A DNA stretch of 64,000 nt from an uncultured Cohaesibacter sp. (GTDB taxonomy: Bacteria; Pseudomonadota; Alphaproteobacteria; Rhizobiales; Cohaesibacteraceae). Every line of letters begins with the position of its first letter. Position 1 is the stretch's first letter. Position numbers and translations under genes: made by a program. Shown one piece after another: positions 24,816 through 33,814 of this stretch. The stretch lies in the NCBI RefSeq assembly GCF_963666525.1, contig NZ_OY762905.1:62001-126000 (forward strand), given 5' to 3'. The notes beneath the pieces are model-generated. The model was not told where the DNA came from. It made no database searches and saw nothing but the letters and a program-made list of their open reading frames with translations.

Positions 24816-26378
24816 ATGACTGACAAATCTCCGTTTTTCATCTCCACAGCGATCTCGTATCCCAACGGCGCCCCGCATATCGGGCATGCCTATGAAATGA
24901 TGGCAACGGACTCGATGGCACGCTTCAAGCGCCTCGATGGTTATCCGGTGTTTTTCGTGACTGGCACCGACGAGCACGGCCAGAAGATGCAGCAGACGGC
25001 TGAAAAGTTGGGCATGACGGCCGCCCAGCTGGCAGACCAGAATGCGCCGGTGTTTGAAAGAATGGCCAAGGCGCTGAACCTGTCCAACGACGACTTCATC
25101 CGCACCACGCAACCACGCCACTATGAAGCCTCCAAGGCGATCTGGAAGGCCATGGAAGCCAATGGTGACATCTATCTGGACAGCTACGCGGGCTGGTACT
25201 CCGTCCGCGACGAAGCCTTTTACGCAGAGGGCGAAACCGAAGTACGCGAAGACGGTGTCCGTTATGGCCCGCAGGGCTCGCCCGTGGAATGGACCGAAGA
25301 GGAAAGCTACTTCTTCCGTCTCTCCGCCTATCAGGACAAGCTGCTGGCCCTCTATGAAGATCATCCGGATTTCATGGGCCCATCCGAGCGCCGCAACGAA
25401 GTCATCAGCTTCGTAAAAAGCGGCCTGCGCGATCTGTCGATCTCCCGTACCACCTTCGACTGGGGCATTCCGGTTCCCGGCAATGACAAGCATGTCATGT
25501 ATGTCTGGGTTGATGCGCTGACCAACTATATCACCGCTCTTGGTTATCCCAATATCGACGCCGAAAAGTTCAAGACCTTCTGGGGCAACGCCACCCACAT
25601 CATCGGCAAGGACATCATCCGCTTCCATGCGGTCTACTGGCCAGCCTTCCTGATGTCGGCCGGCATCGATGTGCCGGGCCGCGTGTTCGCCCATGGCTTC
25701 CTGTTCAACCGCGGCGAGAAAATGTCCAAGTCTGTTGGCAACGTCATCGATCCGTTCGGCCTCATCGAGGAATACGGTCTTGACCAAACCCGCTTCTTTT
25801 TCCTGCGCGAAGTGCCGTTTGGTCAGGATGGCAACTACAGCCATGAAGCGATCGTCAACCGCACCAATGCCGATCTTGCCAACGACCTTGGCAACCTCGC
25901 CAGCCGTTCGCTTTCGATGATTGCCAAGAACTGCGACAATGCGCTGCCAGCACCGGGGGCCTTCAGCCCTGAAGACAAGGCAATGCTTGATCAAGCCGAC
26001 GCGATGCTTGAAAAATGCCGTGAATTCATGGACAAGCAGTTGATCCACAAGGCTCTCGAGGTGATCTGGGATGTCGTGGGCGAAGCAAACCGCTATTTCG
26101 CGAGCCAGGAACCGTGGGCCCTTCGCAAGACGGATCCTGCCCGGATGAACACCGTGCTCTATGTCACGGCCGAGATCATCCGTCAGGTTGGCATCCTAGC
26201 CCAGGCGTATATTCCGGACTCCGCCGAGAAGCTGCTCGACCTCTTTGCTCTTTCGGCTGACAAGCGCGATTTCACTTCGCTTGGCCCGGTAGGCCGTCTG
26301 GCAGCGGGTACGCCAATCGACAAGCCAAGCCCGGTATTCCCGCGCTATGTCGAGAAAACTGAAGAAAACGAGGCATAG
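24816..26378 (+). CDS. metG: Methionyl-tRNA synthetase
   Basis: 520 residues. Class I signatures are HIGH at 21-24 ([11 protein letters not shown]) and KMSKS at 302-306. The anticodon-binding helical domain follows. There is no C-terminal EMAP/TRBP extension, and no four-cysteine zinc knuckle is evident in the connective peptide, as in the shorter alphaproteobacterial type. It charges tRNA-Met. It lies 186 nt after holB and 8 nt before tatD. Confidence 0.95.
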   Translation: MTDKSPFFISTAISYPNGAPHIGHAYEMMATDSMARFKRLDGYPVFFVTGTDEHGQKMQQTAEKLGMTAAQLADQNAPVFERMAKALNLSNDDFIRTTQPRHYEASKAIWKAMEANGDIYLDSYAGWYSVRDEAFYAEGETEVREDGVRYGPQGSPVEWTEEESYFFRLSAYQDKLLALYEDHPDFMGPSERRNEVISFVKSGLRDLSISRTTFDWGIPVPGNDKHVMYVWVDALTNYITALGYPNIDAEKFKTFWGNATHIIGKDIIRFHAVYWPAFLMSAGIDVPGRVFAHGFLFNRGEKMSKSVGNVIDPFGLIEEYGLDQTRFFFLREVPFGQDGNYSHEAIVNRTNADLANDLGNLASRSLSMIAKNCDNALPAPGAFSPEDKAMLDQADAMLEKCREFMDKQLIHKALEVIWDVVGEANRYFASQEPWALRKTDPARMNTVLYVTAEIIRQVGILAQAYIPDSAEKLLDLFALSADKRDFTSLGPVGRLAAGTPIDKPSPVFPRYVEKTEENEA

Positions 26379-26386
26379 GCAGGATC

Positions 26387-27163
26387 ATGCTGGTTGATAG
26401 CCATTGCCATCTGGATTTTCCTGACTTTCAGGAAGAGCTGGACGATGTCGTCCGCCGCGCCGAGCTGGCGGGCGTCGGGCATATGGTCACCATATGCACA
26501 CGCATCAACAAGTTCGATGAAATCAAGGCCATCGCCGAGCGGTATGACAATGTCTTCTGCTCGGTCGGCACCCATCCGCACAATGCGGACGAAGAGCTGA
26601 ACTACAGCGCCGAAGACATCGCCAGACTGGCCGAGCATCCCAAATGCGTCGCCATCGGTGAGGTCGGCCTTGACTATTTCTACGACAACGCGCCGCGTGA
26701 AGCACAGGCAGAAGGCTTTCGCAGGCATATCAAGGCGGCTCGGATGACCGGTCTGCCGCTGTCCATCCATACCCGCGATGCAGAAGACGACACCATCGCA
26801 ATCCTCAGGGAAGGCATGGAGGAGGGGGCCTTCCCGGCCCTTTTGCATTGCTATTCCTCCAATCGCGAACTGGCGATGCGGTCACTGGAAATGGGGCTGT
26901 ATGTCTCCCTCTCCGGCATTCTGACCTTCAAACGCAGTCAGGAAATCCGCGATACCATCAAGGATGTACCGCTTGATAGACTGCTGGTCGAAACCGACGC
27001 CCCTTATCTGGCCCCGATGCCATATCGCGGCAAACGCAACGAACCATCCTATGTCGTCAACACGGCTCAGGTTCTGGCTGAGGTGAAAGGCGTATCGCTG
27101 GAAGAGATTTCCAAAATTACGACGGACAATTTCTTCCGCCTGTTCAGCAAGGCCGTGCGGTAA
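26387..27163 (+). CDS. tatD: TatD-family metal-dependent DNase/hydrolase
   Basis: 258 residues, TIM-barrel amidohydrolase. Metal ligands are visible as H6 and H8 (DSHCHLDF), the Glu in AIGEVGLDYF, the His in LSIHTRDA, the His in LLHCYSS and the final Asp in LVETDAPYLAP. TatD proteins act as 3'-5' exonucleases or D-aminoacyl-tRNA deacylases. The gene continues the tmk-holB-metG run and is followed 28 nt later by the MBL hydrolase. Confidence 0.92.
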   Translation: MLVDSHCHLDFPDFQEELDDVVRRAELAGVGHMVTICTRINKFDEIKAIAERYDNVFCSVGTHPHNADEELNYSAEDIARLAEHPKCVAIGEVGLDYFYDNAPREAQAEGFRRHIKAARMTGLPLSIHTRDAEDDTIAILREGMEEGAFPALLHCYSSNRELAMRSLEMGLYVSLSGILTFKRSQEIRDTIKDVPLDRLLVETDAPYLAPMPYRGKRNEPSYVVNTAQVLAEVKGVSLEEISKITTDNFFRLFSKAVR

Positions 27164-27191
27164 GGCAACAGATTGCGGAAAGCAATGAGTG

Positions 27192-27998
27192 ATGACAAAG
27201 GACAACGGATACAAGCTGCATATTCTGGGCTGCGGATCATCGCCGGGCGTGCCACGGGTTGGCAACGACTGGGGCAAATGCGATCCGCATAACCCGAAGA
27301 ACCGGCGCACCCGTTGTTCGGCTCTTGTCGAAAAATGGCAGGACGGTCAGGTGACCCGTGCGCTCATTGACACCGGCCCGGATTTCCGTGAGCAGATGCT
27401 GCGCGAAAATATCGACTGGGTCGACGGCGTTCTCTACACCCATCCTCATGCGGACCACACCCACGGCATCGATGATCTCAGAGCCTTTGTATTCAACCGT
27501 CGAGAGCGGGTGAAAGTCTATGCCAACGAGATGACGCTCAAGCGTTTGCATCAGGGTTTTGGCTATTGCTTTGAAACGCCGGAAGGCAGCAGCTACCCAC
27601 CGATACTGGTGTCCGAATGCATCGCACATGGTGGCATGGTGACCATAGACGGTCCCGCAGGCCGCATCGAGGCGATGCCTTATAATCAGGTTCATGGCGA
27701 CATTCATTCGCTCGGTTTCCGCATTGGCAACCTGGCATATTCGTCAGACGTCAATGATCTCGAACCCGAAACGATTTCGATGATGCAGGATCTCGATGTC
27801 TGGATTGTCGACGCCTTGCGCTATGCACCTCATCCGAGCCATTTCTCGCTTGATGAAGTTCTGCACTGGGTCGAGCGTCTGAAGCCGAAGCTGACCATTC
27901 TGACCCACATGCACATCGATATGGACTATGACACGCTCCGGCACATATTGCCCGAAGGCGTCATACCAGCCTATGACGGGCTGTCGCTGTCTTTCTGA
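27192..27998 (+). CDS. MBL-fold metallo-hydrolase (PhnP-like)
   Basis: 268 residues. The metallo-beta-lactamase motif is THPHADHTHGIDDL, with further metal ligands in NQVHGDIHSLGFR, AYSSDVNDLE and the C-terminal THMHIDMDY. LGCGSSPGVPRV at the N-terminus is typical of PhnP-like phosphodiesterases of alphaproteobacteria, which are usually found after tatD. GTG 27189 is an adjacent alternative start. Substrate not determined; a cyclic phosphodiester is plausible from family knowledge. Confidence 0.88.
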   Translation: MTKDNGYKLHILGCGSSPGVPRVGNDWGKCDPHNPKNRRTRCSALVEKWQDGQVTRALIDTGPDFREQMLRENIDWVDGVLYTHPHADHTHGIDDLRAFVFNRRERVKVYANEMTLKRLHQGFGYCFETPEGSSYPPILVSECIAHGGMVTIDGPAGRIEAMPYNQVHGDIHSLGFRIGNLAYSSDVNDLEPETISMMQDLDVWIVDALRYAPHPSHFSLDEVLHWVERLKPKLTILTHMHIDMDYDTLRHILPEGVIPAYDGLSLSF

Positions 27999-28322
27999 AC
28001 AGAACTCTCCGATCCTCAGTCCCACTTTGCGTGGCTCATAAGCCGCGCCTGCGTCTTGCCCGCGTGAATGCGCGCGTGAACATGGGAGCAGGATAGCCAG
28101 CTCAATTTGCCAACAGAGTTCCGATCGCATCTGGAGCATGTCTCCATCTGAAGTCATCGATACGGGGAACCGAAGGCCTGCGTCTGGCAGGCTGTTCGCA
28201 GGGCCTCTGATCGTCTTGCGGACAAGTGGATCGATGCGTGTCAGGACACGGCATGACTATCTGACGACGACACGGCTCTGTCTCTGAGCGCTCATGCCAC
28301 TGATGTTAATCGCCGGCAGCGC

Positions 28323-28589
28323 TCAGACGCCATTGCACGACAAGCCAACGGTAGCGCCCCGGAATACCTTCAGGTAAGATATCACGTCAACATAGAGTGG
28401 CGCATTTCCCGGCATTTCCGCATCTTCCTCAATCGCCAAGCCAATCAGATGAAGAATTGGCGCATTAGCACAAGAACAACGGCCGCCTGAAGGAATTTCG
28501 CGAGAGATCCTGAACCGCGACTCCATAAAGTTATGATAAGCCATTGGAATCTCGTCATAATGTACATTGAGAAAGCGCCCTGCAAACAT
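28323..28589 (-). CDS. Uncertain hypothetical protein, 88 residues
   Basis: An open frame with GGAGG directly abutting its ATG, which is too close to be a proper ribosome-binding site. The sequence has no recognised motif; two cysteines occur in GGRCSCANAP. It may be a remnant of a larger gene or a chance frame. Confidence 0.2.
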   Translation of the reverse strand: MFAGRFLNVHYDEIPMAYHNFMESRFRISREIPSGGRCSCANAPILHLIGLAIEEDAEMPGNAPLYVDVISYLKVFRGATVGLSCNGV

Positions 28590-28769
28590 CCTCCAAACGC
28601 CATTTAAGTTCCATAATATAGATTATGCGACTTTTGGAGAGATATCAAAATTTCAGATGAATGCACTCTCCATGCCCCGCTTTCCCGGCGTCCAATTCAA
28701 AGGCCTCCCCCTGACAAGCATCTTTTAGAAATGTGACAACACCCCTAACTCCCTTCATCGCTGTTCTCA

Positions 28770-28804
28770 AAAGAAAAGCCGCCAGACACACATCTGGCAG
28801 CTTT
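28770..28804 (-). terminator. Terminator after the FAD oxidase gene
   Basis: On the minus strand GCTGCCAGA pairs with TCTGGCGGC (one wobble) around TGTGTG, followed by TTTTCTTTT. Confidence 0.85.
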
Positions 28805-28830
28805 CTCGTAGTCATACGGTAGCAATGAGA

Positions 28831-30009
28831 TTAGTGCTTACCCCAAGCTTTGCCATCGAGATGGTAAGCCATCTCGAAGCTCTCGGGCAGTTTCAGTGTC
28901 GGCTGCAGCTTCGCCAGACGTTCAACGGAAACCTGAGCGATCGCATGCGCCAGCCCGAAACCGATCTTGAACCCGCCTGTTGCAATATAGATGCTTGAAG
29001 ATCCCGGCAGGAATCCCACCATCGGATCACGCTTTTCGGCCTTCGGACGAATGCCCGCCCAGCGCTGCAGGACCTCGGCACCTTCCAGCATTGGACACAG
29101 GTTCAGCGCCTTGGCCCAGATTTCATCGCAGCGCTCGTCCGTGCTGTGTTCATCTTCCCAGACCTCTTCGGTCGTACTGCCGATTGCACAAACCCCATCG
29201 TCATGTGGCACGACATATACTGTACGATCATAAAGGATTGGCAAGCCAGGTTTCTGGCCGACGTGAGCAATCAGGGCCTGTCCCTTTACACCCTGACCGA
29301 GCTCCGTCATGCCTGTCAGCGCCTCGATCATCGCAAAGCTCTTGTAACCGGCTGACAGCACCACGATGCCGGCAGAAAGCCTGTCACCGTTACTGAGCAC
29401 GATCTCTGCGCCCTCACCCAGATCCTTGATATCGACCACCTCTGCATTCTCCAACACCCGTCCACCGCGCTTGATCACAGACGCCTTGGCAGCCTCGCAA
29501 TAGGCACGCGGATTGGCGCGGGCGGAAAAATTGTCGAACGCATAGCCCTCGGAACACAGATCGGCATTGAGCCACCCGCCCAGATCATCTTGCGGCATGA
29601 CCTTGTGATAGTATCCGGTCTCGGCACCGTGCCAGAGAGTTTCGGCCTCCTTGGAACGCACTTCGTGGCGCTCTCTGAGGTTGGCTGTCCCGAGGGGCAC
29701 GACACGGCCACAACGGTCGTAGCCAATTGACAGCCCGACCTCTTCTTCAAGTTCTACTTTAACATCAGAAAGATTTTTCAAAGCATTGAATTGAAACTCT
29801 TTTTTCTCATTCCACCTTTCAGACATATGCGGCAGGAGCGCGCCCAGAAGACCGTAGCTTGCACCCTGCCCGATCTCCTGTTTGTCAACGAGCGTAACAC
29901 TCATGCCTGCACCCAGACAGGCTCTGGCGATGGAAAGGCCGAATACGCCACCTCCCACGATGAGGCAATCGCTGTGAGATGCAGATGAGGTATTAAGAGC
30001 ACTTGGCAT
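28831..30009 (-). CDS. FAD-dependent oxidoreductase (DAO family), candidate MnmC oxidase half
   Basis: 392 residues of the D-amino-acid/glycine oxidase fold. The N-terminal FAD site is IVGGGVFGLSIARACLGAG, then GQGASYGLLGALLPH, where the GAL(L/Y)P turn recalls MnmC and ThiO oxidases. The C-terminal flavin contact is YIATGGFKIGFGLA. It diverges from mnmD with a 108-nt gap. In gamma-proteobacteria both activities are fused in MnmC, whose oxidase domain converts cmnm5(s2)U34 to nm5(s2)U34 in tRNA and whose methyltransferase domain finishes mnm5(s2)U34. Here the two halves may be separate, divergent genes. ThiO-type glycine oxidase or DadA-like oxidase are alternatives; no thi genes are nearby. 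Confidence 0.75.
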   Translation of the reverse strand: MPSALNTSSASHSDCLIVGGGVFGLSIARACLGAGMSVTLVDKQEIGQGASYGLLGALLPHMSERWNEKKEFQFNALKNLSDVKVELEEEVGLSIGYDRCGRVVPLGTANLRERHEVRSKEAETLWHGAETGYYHKVMPQDDLGGWLNADLCSEGYAFDNFSARANPRAYCEAAKASVIKRGGRVLENAEVVDIKDLGEGAEIVLSNGDRLSAGIVVLSAGYKSFAMIEALTGMTELGQGVKGQALIAHVGQKPGLPILYDRTVYVVPHDDGVCAIGSTTEEVWEDEHSTDERCDEIWAKALNLCPMLEGAEVLQRWAGIRPKAEKRDPMVGFLPGSSSIYIATGGFKIGFGLAHAIAQVSVERLAKLQPTLKLPESFEMAYHLDGKAWGKH

Positions 30010-30117
30010 GGCAGACTTTTCTTTTTATGAAGGGAAGCGGAATGACGGCAGAGGCCCCACTTTGAAGCTTCCAAAGTTACGGTTGCCGTACCCTAATCGA
30101 TCAAAGGCAAAATTGAT

Positions 30118-30837
30118 ATGGCGAACCCTCCCGAACTCGTTTGGCTGGACAATTTGACCCCTAAATCCACACGCTTCGATGATACCTACTACACCCGTGA
30201 CAACGGTCTGGAGGAAACGCGCCATGTCTTCATCGGGGGCAACAGATTGGAGGCACGATGGGCAGCGGGCCAGCTGCCAGTCATCGGAGAGTTCGGCTTC
30301 GGCACAGGGCTCAACTTTCTCGCCACCTGGCAGGCATGGGACAGCCATCTTGCCCGGCAAAAAGATCTCAACCCCTCGGGCACCAATCTGCAAGACGCAC
30401 AACTGACTTTCATCTCATTTGAGAAATATCCTCTCGATAGCACCAGTCTTGAAAGAGCACTGTCTTGCTGGCCAGATATCGCTCCCTGGGCGGGGAGACT
30501 GGTGGCGGCATGGAAGCCGGAAACCGACGGATGGCAGACTCTCCATTTCGGATCCGTTTCGCTCATACTGTTTATCGGCGATGCCGCGGAGGGGATCAGC
30601 AGCATCCCCCATGGAATCGACGCATGGTATCTTGATGGCTTCAACCCAAAGACCAACCCGGAACTCTGGTCTCTCGAACTGATGACAGCAGCTTTTGCAG
30701 CGTCCAATCCCGGCGCAACCCTCGCCAGCTACACCGCAGCCGGGTGGGTTCGCCGCACCCTGCAATCAGCAGGTTTCTCCATTGCAAAGCGCAAAGGCTT
30801 TGGGCATAAACGGGACATGACCATCGGAACCCGGTGA
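30118..30837 (+). CDS. mnmD: tRNA 5-methylaminomethyl-2-thiouridine methyltransferase, MnmD type
   Basis: 239 residues matching the methyltransferase (N-terminal) half of MnmC. The SAM-binding loop is GEFGFGTGLNFL, and WYLDGFNPKTNPELWS and ASYTAAGWVRRTLQSAGF are the conserved C-terminal blocks. It would transfer methyl from SAM to nm5(s2)U34 in tRNAs for Lys, Glu and others. It stands alone instead of fused to the FAD oxidase, which is encoded divergently next door. It is followed by mazG after about 50 nt. Confidence 0.88.
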   Translation: MANPPELVWLDNLTPKSTRFDDTYYTRDNGLEETRHVFIGGNRLEARWAAGQLPVIGEFGFGTGLNFLATWQAWDSHLARQKDLNPSGTNLQDAQLTFISFEKYPLDSTSLERALSCWPDIAPWAGRLVAAWKPETDGWQTLHFGSVSLILFIGDAAEGISSIPHGIDAWYLDGFNPKTNPELWSLELMTAAFAASNPGATLASYTAAGWVRRTLQSAGFSIAKRKGFGHKRDMTIGTR

Positions 30838-30888
30838 GTCAATTTGCACGCCTTCAGCGTGCCAACGCAAATAATCTTGAGTTCAAAT

Positions 30889-31734
30889 ATGACACTTCAG
30901 CCCTCTCGCGACATAGCAACGCTTGTCGAAATCATGACCCGTCTTCGTGACAAGGAGACTGGTTGCCCTTGGGACATTGAACAGGATTTCGCCTCCATCA
31001 TCCCCTATACCATAGAAGAAGCCTACGAAGTTCAGGACGCCATCGAGCGGAAAGACCTCTATGATATGCGGGATGAGCTGGGGGATCTTTTGCTCCAGGT
31101 TATCTTTCACGCGCAAATGGCCAGCGAACTGGAAGACCACCCGGCCCGCTTCGATTTCGGCGACGTCGTTCTCGCCGTGACAAAGAAGATGCTGCGCCGC
31201 CACCCCCACGTATTCGGCACAACGGAGGCCCGCGACAAGGGCATGGTGCGTGAAGCCTGGGAAGCCATCAAGGCCGAGGAAAAGGCCGACCGCGCCAAGG
31301 AACGGGAAGCCATTGGCCTGACCGAAAAAGAGCAGACCTTCCTTGATGCCGTACCGCGAGGCATGCCGGCAATGAAGGCCGCCGTCAAACTTCAAAAGCA
31401 GGCCAGCAAGGTCGGCTTCGACTGGAACGACCCCATCCTGGTGCTCGACAAGATCGCCGAGGAAGTGGAGGAAGTCCGCGCCGAACTCATCGATCATGAG
31501 CTTGACGAAAAGGCCATCCGCAACGAAATCGGCGACCTTCTGTTTGCCGTGGCCAACCTCGCCCGTCATCTGGATGTCGACCCGGACGAAGCTCTGTCCT
31601 ACACCAACCAGAAATTCCGTGACCGCTTCGGTCACATCGAAAGCGAGCTGGCCGAACGGGGTGACAACCTTGAAAGCGCTACACTTGATGAAATGGAAGA
31701 ACTCTGGCAGGAAGCCAAGAGTGAACGGGACTGA
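30889..31734 (+). CDS. mazG: Nucleoside triphosphate pyrophosphohydrolase MazG
   Basis: 281 residues with two MazG-fold halves. The first holds GCPWDIEQDF and the EEAYEV...DELGDLLLQV metal-binding pair; the second has EEVEEVRAEL...NEIGDLLFAV. It hydrolyses NTPs to NMP and pyrophosphate, removing aberrant nucleotides or lowering ppGpp. ATG 30889 gives the standard N-terminus; an in-frame codon at 30844 would add 15 non-conserved residues. It converges on hflX with a hairpin between, a gene order common in alphaproteobacteria. Confidence 0.92.
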   Translation: MTLQPSRDIATLVEIMTRLRDKETGCPWDIEQDFASIIPYTIEEAYEVQDAIERKDLYDMRDELGDLLLQVIFHAQMASELEDHPARFDFGDVVLAVTKKMLRRHPHVFGTTEARDKGMVREAWEAIKAEEKADRAKEREAIGLTEKEQTFLDAVPRGMPAMKAAVKLQKQASKVGFDWNDPILVLDKIAEEVEEVRAELIDHELDEKAIRNEIGDLLFAVANLARHLDVDPDEALSYTNQKFRDRFGHIESELAERGDNLESATLDEMEELWQEAKSERD

Positions 31735-31756
31735 CCGTCCCCGTCGATCATGAACA

Positions 31757-31791
31757 AAGGGCTCCGAATGCGACTTGCATCCGGAGCCCCT
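31757..31791. terminator. Hairpin between convergent mazG and hflX
   Basis: GGGCTCCG and CGGAGCCC form an 8-bp stem around a 15-nt loop that can itself pair. The minus side is followed by TTTGTT, the plus side by a weak T-run, so it may serve both genes. Confidence 0.7.
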
Positions 31792-31815
31792 GCCCTGATT
31801 TAATTACTGGGTTGA

Positions 31816-33213
31816 CTAATCAACGTCAAAACGGCTGCGCAATTCGGACTGTATCTTGTCCTGCGCCCGTACATGAAGGGCGATGCCCTCTTCGCCGTCT
31901 GTCCGATCAAGCACATCGCAATGACGATACAACCAGGCGAGCCCTTCCCCGTCCTCGAAATCCAGATGAACCGTCAGGATGTTGTCCTCTTCAGACAGCT
32001 TCTCCTCAATTTCGGCCAACAGAATGCTGGTTCCCTCGCCGGTCACGGCAGAAACCGCAACAGGTTGCATCTGCCCCGTCGCTCGGGACGGCTGCTGAAT
32101 GGCAGCCCGGTCGAGCACAGTCTGTCGTTCTTCGTCGGGCAACAGGTCTATCTTGTTCCAGACTTCGATCACCCGCGGGTCAATGTTGATCTCGATCCCG
32201 AGGTCATGCAGAACGCTGGCAACGTCTTCCGCCTGCGCGTTGGTATCCTCATGCACGATGTCCCGCACATGCAGAATGACATCGGCTTCAAGGACTTCTT
32301 CCAGCGTTGCACGGAAAGCGGCGATCAGATGGGTCGGCAAATCCGAGATGAACCCGACCGTGTCGGACAGGATGACCGACCGCCCGTGCGGCAACACCAT
32401 TGTGCGCAGGGTCGGATCGAGCGTTGCAAAGAGCAAATCCTTGGCAAAGATTCCGGCCCCGGTGAGATAGTTGAACAGCGTCGATTTGCCAGCATTGGTA
32501 TAGCCGACAAGCGCGACGATGGGATGCGGAACCTTCTGCCGGTTGGAGCGGTGCAGACCACGGGTTCTGCGGACCTGCTCGAGATCCTTCTCAAGCCGGT
32601 TGATCTTATCCTGAAGGGCCCGCCGGTCAGCCTCGATCTGCGTTTCACCAGGACCACCCATGAAGCCGATGCCGCCGCGCTGACGCTCAAGATGCGTCCA
32701 GCTGCGTACGAGGCGACCTTTCTGGTAATTGAGATGGGCCAGCTCGACTTGCAAGCGGCCTTCCTTGGTCTGGGCGCGGCGACCGAAAATCTCGAGGATC
32801 AGGCCGGTTCTGTCGAGAACCTTGCTGTCCCATTCCTTTTCCAGATTGCGTTGCTGGATAGGCGAAAGCGGATGATCGATGATGACCAGATCAACCTTCT
32901 CTCGATCGATGATTTCCCAGATATCTTCCAGCTTGCCCTTGCCGATCAGCGTGGCCGGGCGAATGGCATTGAGCGGCACGCGCAAAACATCGACGATATC
33001 GAGATCAATAGCGGCGGCAAGCCCGGCGGCTTCTTCAAGACGCGCCTCATCGGTGCGCCGGATAACCCGTCCGTCCGTCGCAGCCTTGTTCTGCAAATGC
33101 TGAGAAAGAATGGGAACCAGAACCAGCGCGCGTGTAACCACAGCGCCGCGATCAATCATCTTGCTCGCGCGTTTGCCTGTTTCCTGACCTTCAAATTCGT
33201 CTGAGTCTGACAA
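31816..33213 (-). CDS. hflX: GTPase HflX
   Basis: 465 residues. The N-terminal HflX domain spans about 25-230 with RVPLNAIRPATLIGKGK and the glycine-rich GGIGFMGGPGETQIE. The G domain has P-loop GYTNAGKST at 237-245, G3 DTVGF and G4 NKID. HflX splits stalled or stressed ribosomes. Its start codon immediately follows the hfq stop, so the two are translationally linked, as in most alphaproteobacteria. Confidence 0.95.
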   Translation of the reverse strand: MSDSDEFEGQETGKRASKMIDRGAVVTRALVLVPILSQHLQNKAATDGRVIRRTDEARLEEAAGLAAAIDLDIVDVLRVPLNAIRPATLIGKGKLEDIWEIIDREKVDLVIIDHPLSPIQQRNLEKEWDSKVLDRTGLILEIFGRRAQTKEGRLQVELAHLNYQKGRLVRSWTHLERQRGGIGFMGGPGETQIEADRRALQDKINRLEKDLEQVRRTRGLHRSNRQKVPHPIVALVGYTNAGKSTLFNYLTGAGIFAKDLLFATLDPTLRTMVLPHGRSVILSDTVGFISDLPTHLIAAFRATLEEVLEADVILHVRDIVHEDTNAQAEDVASVLHDLGIEINIDPRVIEVWNKIDLLPDEERQTVLDRAAIQQPSRATGQMQPVAVSAVTGEGTSILLAEIEEKLSEEDNILTVHLDFEDGEGLAWLYRHCDVLDRTDGEEGIALHVRAQDKIQSELRSRFDVD

Positions 33214-33468
33214 TCAGCCCTCAGCCTTTTCGCCATTCTCGCCAGCTTCGAACAGCGTCAATGGTCCATTTGGCATGATCGTGGAGATGGCATGCTTGTA
33301 AACCAGCTGCGAATGCCCGTCGCGGCGCAAAAGCACGCAGAAGTTATCGAACCAAGTTACAACACCTTGCAACTTGACCCCGTTGACCAGAAAAATGGTC
33401 AGAGGTGTCTTCGTTTTTCTAACATGATTGAGAAAGGTATCTTGGAGGTTCTGGGCGCGTTCAGCCAT
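33214..33468 (-). CDS. hfq: RNA chaperone Hfq
   Basis: 84 residues. Sm1 ([17 protein letters not shown]) and Sm2 ([10 protein letters not shown]) motifs are complete. The hexamer mediates small-RNA and mRNA pairing; in alphaproteobacteria it also supports nifA and NtrC-linked nitrogen control. It abuts hflX with no gap, downstream of the ntr-trk genes on the same strand. Confidence 0.97.
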   Translation of the reverse strand: MAERAQNLQDTFLNHVRKTKTPLTIFLVNGVKLQGVVTWFDNFCVLLRRDGHSQLVYKHAISTIMPNGPLTLFEAGENGEKAEG

Positions 33469-33814
33469 GTGTCCTGCCTTATTTTCTTTTCATTCAACAT
33501 GAGGTCATCAAGACCTGTCATGTGATTTTAGTATGACGTAGTCCGAAAGATTAAACCAGCCTAGGCCACGCCCTTTTTGACGGCGTGAAGCCATTCGGAT
33601 GATATTGTCCACATATCTTGGGGGAATTCTGACAGTGATCGCCCGGCAGCCCCCCACAAACCGCATTGGCAATCCAACTCATAAAAATCGAAGAATTCTT
33701 TGATATCGATTCTCAGGCTACCAGTTTAACTAAAACCTGTCGCTTGCCAAGTCGCAATCGCAACCAATTTGTGCATTGTGCCCAATAGCCAACCAATGTG
33801 TTGCAATATCTGAC
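33469..33814. other. Intergenic region between trkH and hfq
   Basis: No gene is seen in these 346 nt. A CACGCC/GGCGTG hairpin lies near 33573-33593. The region probably contains the hfq promoter and the 3' end of the trkH transcript. No clear T-run terminator was found. Confidence 0.45.

Larger units (their letters stand above)
27999..28830. other. Long intergenic region with no confirmed gene
   Basis: 832 nt separates the MBL gene from the FAD oxidase gene. Apart from one uncertain 88-codon frame (28323-28589) and the terminator of the oxidase gene, the first 320 nt show only short interrupted frames and small hairpins (for example GCCTG-N6-CAGGC near 28173). It may hold decayed sequence. 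Confidence 0.5.

Noticed and set aside
24300-26048. A 582-codon open frame on the minus strand
   Set aside because: It lies antisense to holB and metG, both unmistakable genes. The frame is open only because of third-position GC bias, and its translation has no family features.
27744-28157. A 137-codon minus-strand frame
   Set aside because: Half of it is antisense to the MBL hydrolase, and nothing supports its start.
31873-33204. A 443-codon open frame on the plus strand
   Set aside because: Antisense to hflX, which has complete GTPase motifs; no start signal or recognisable motif.
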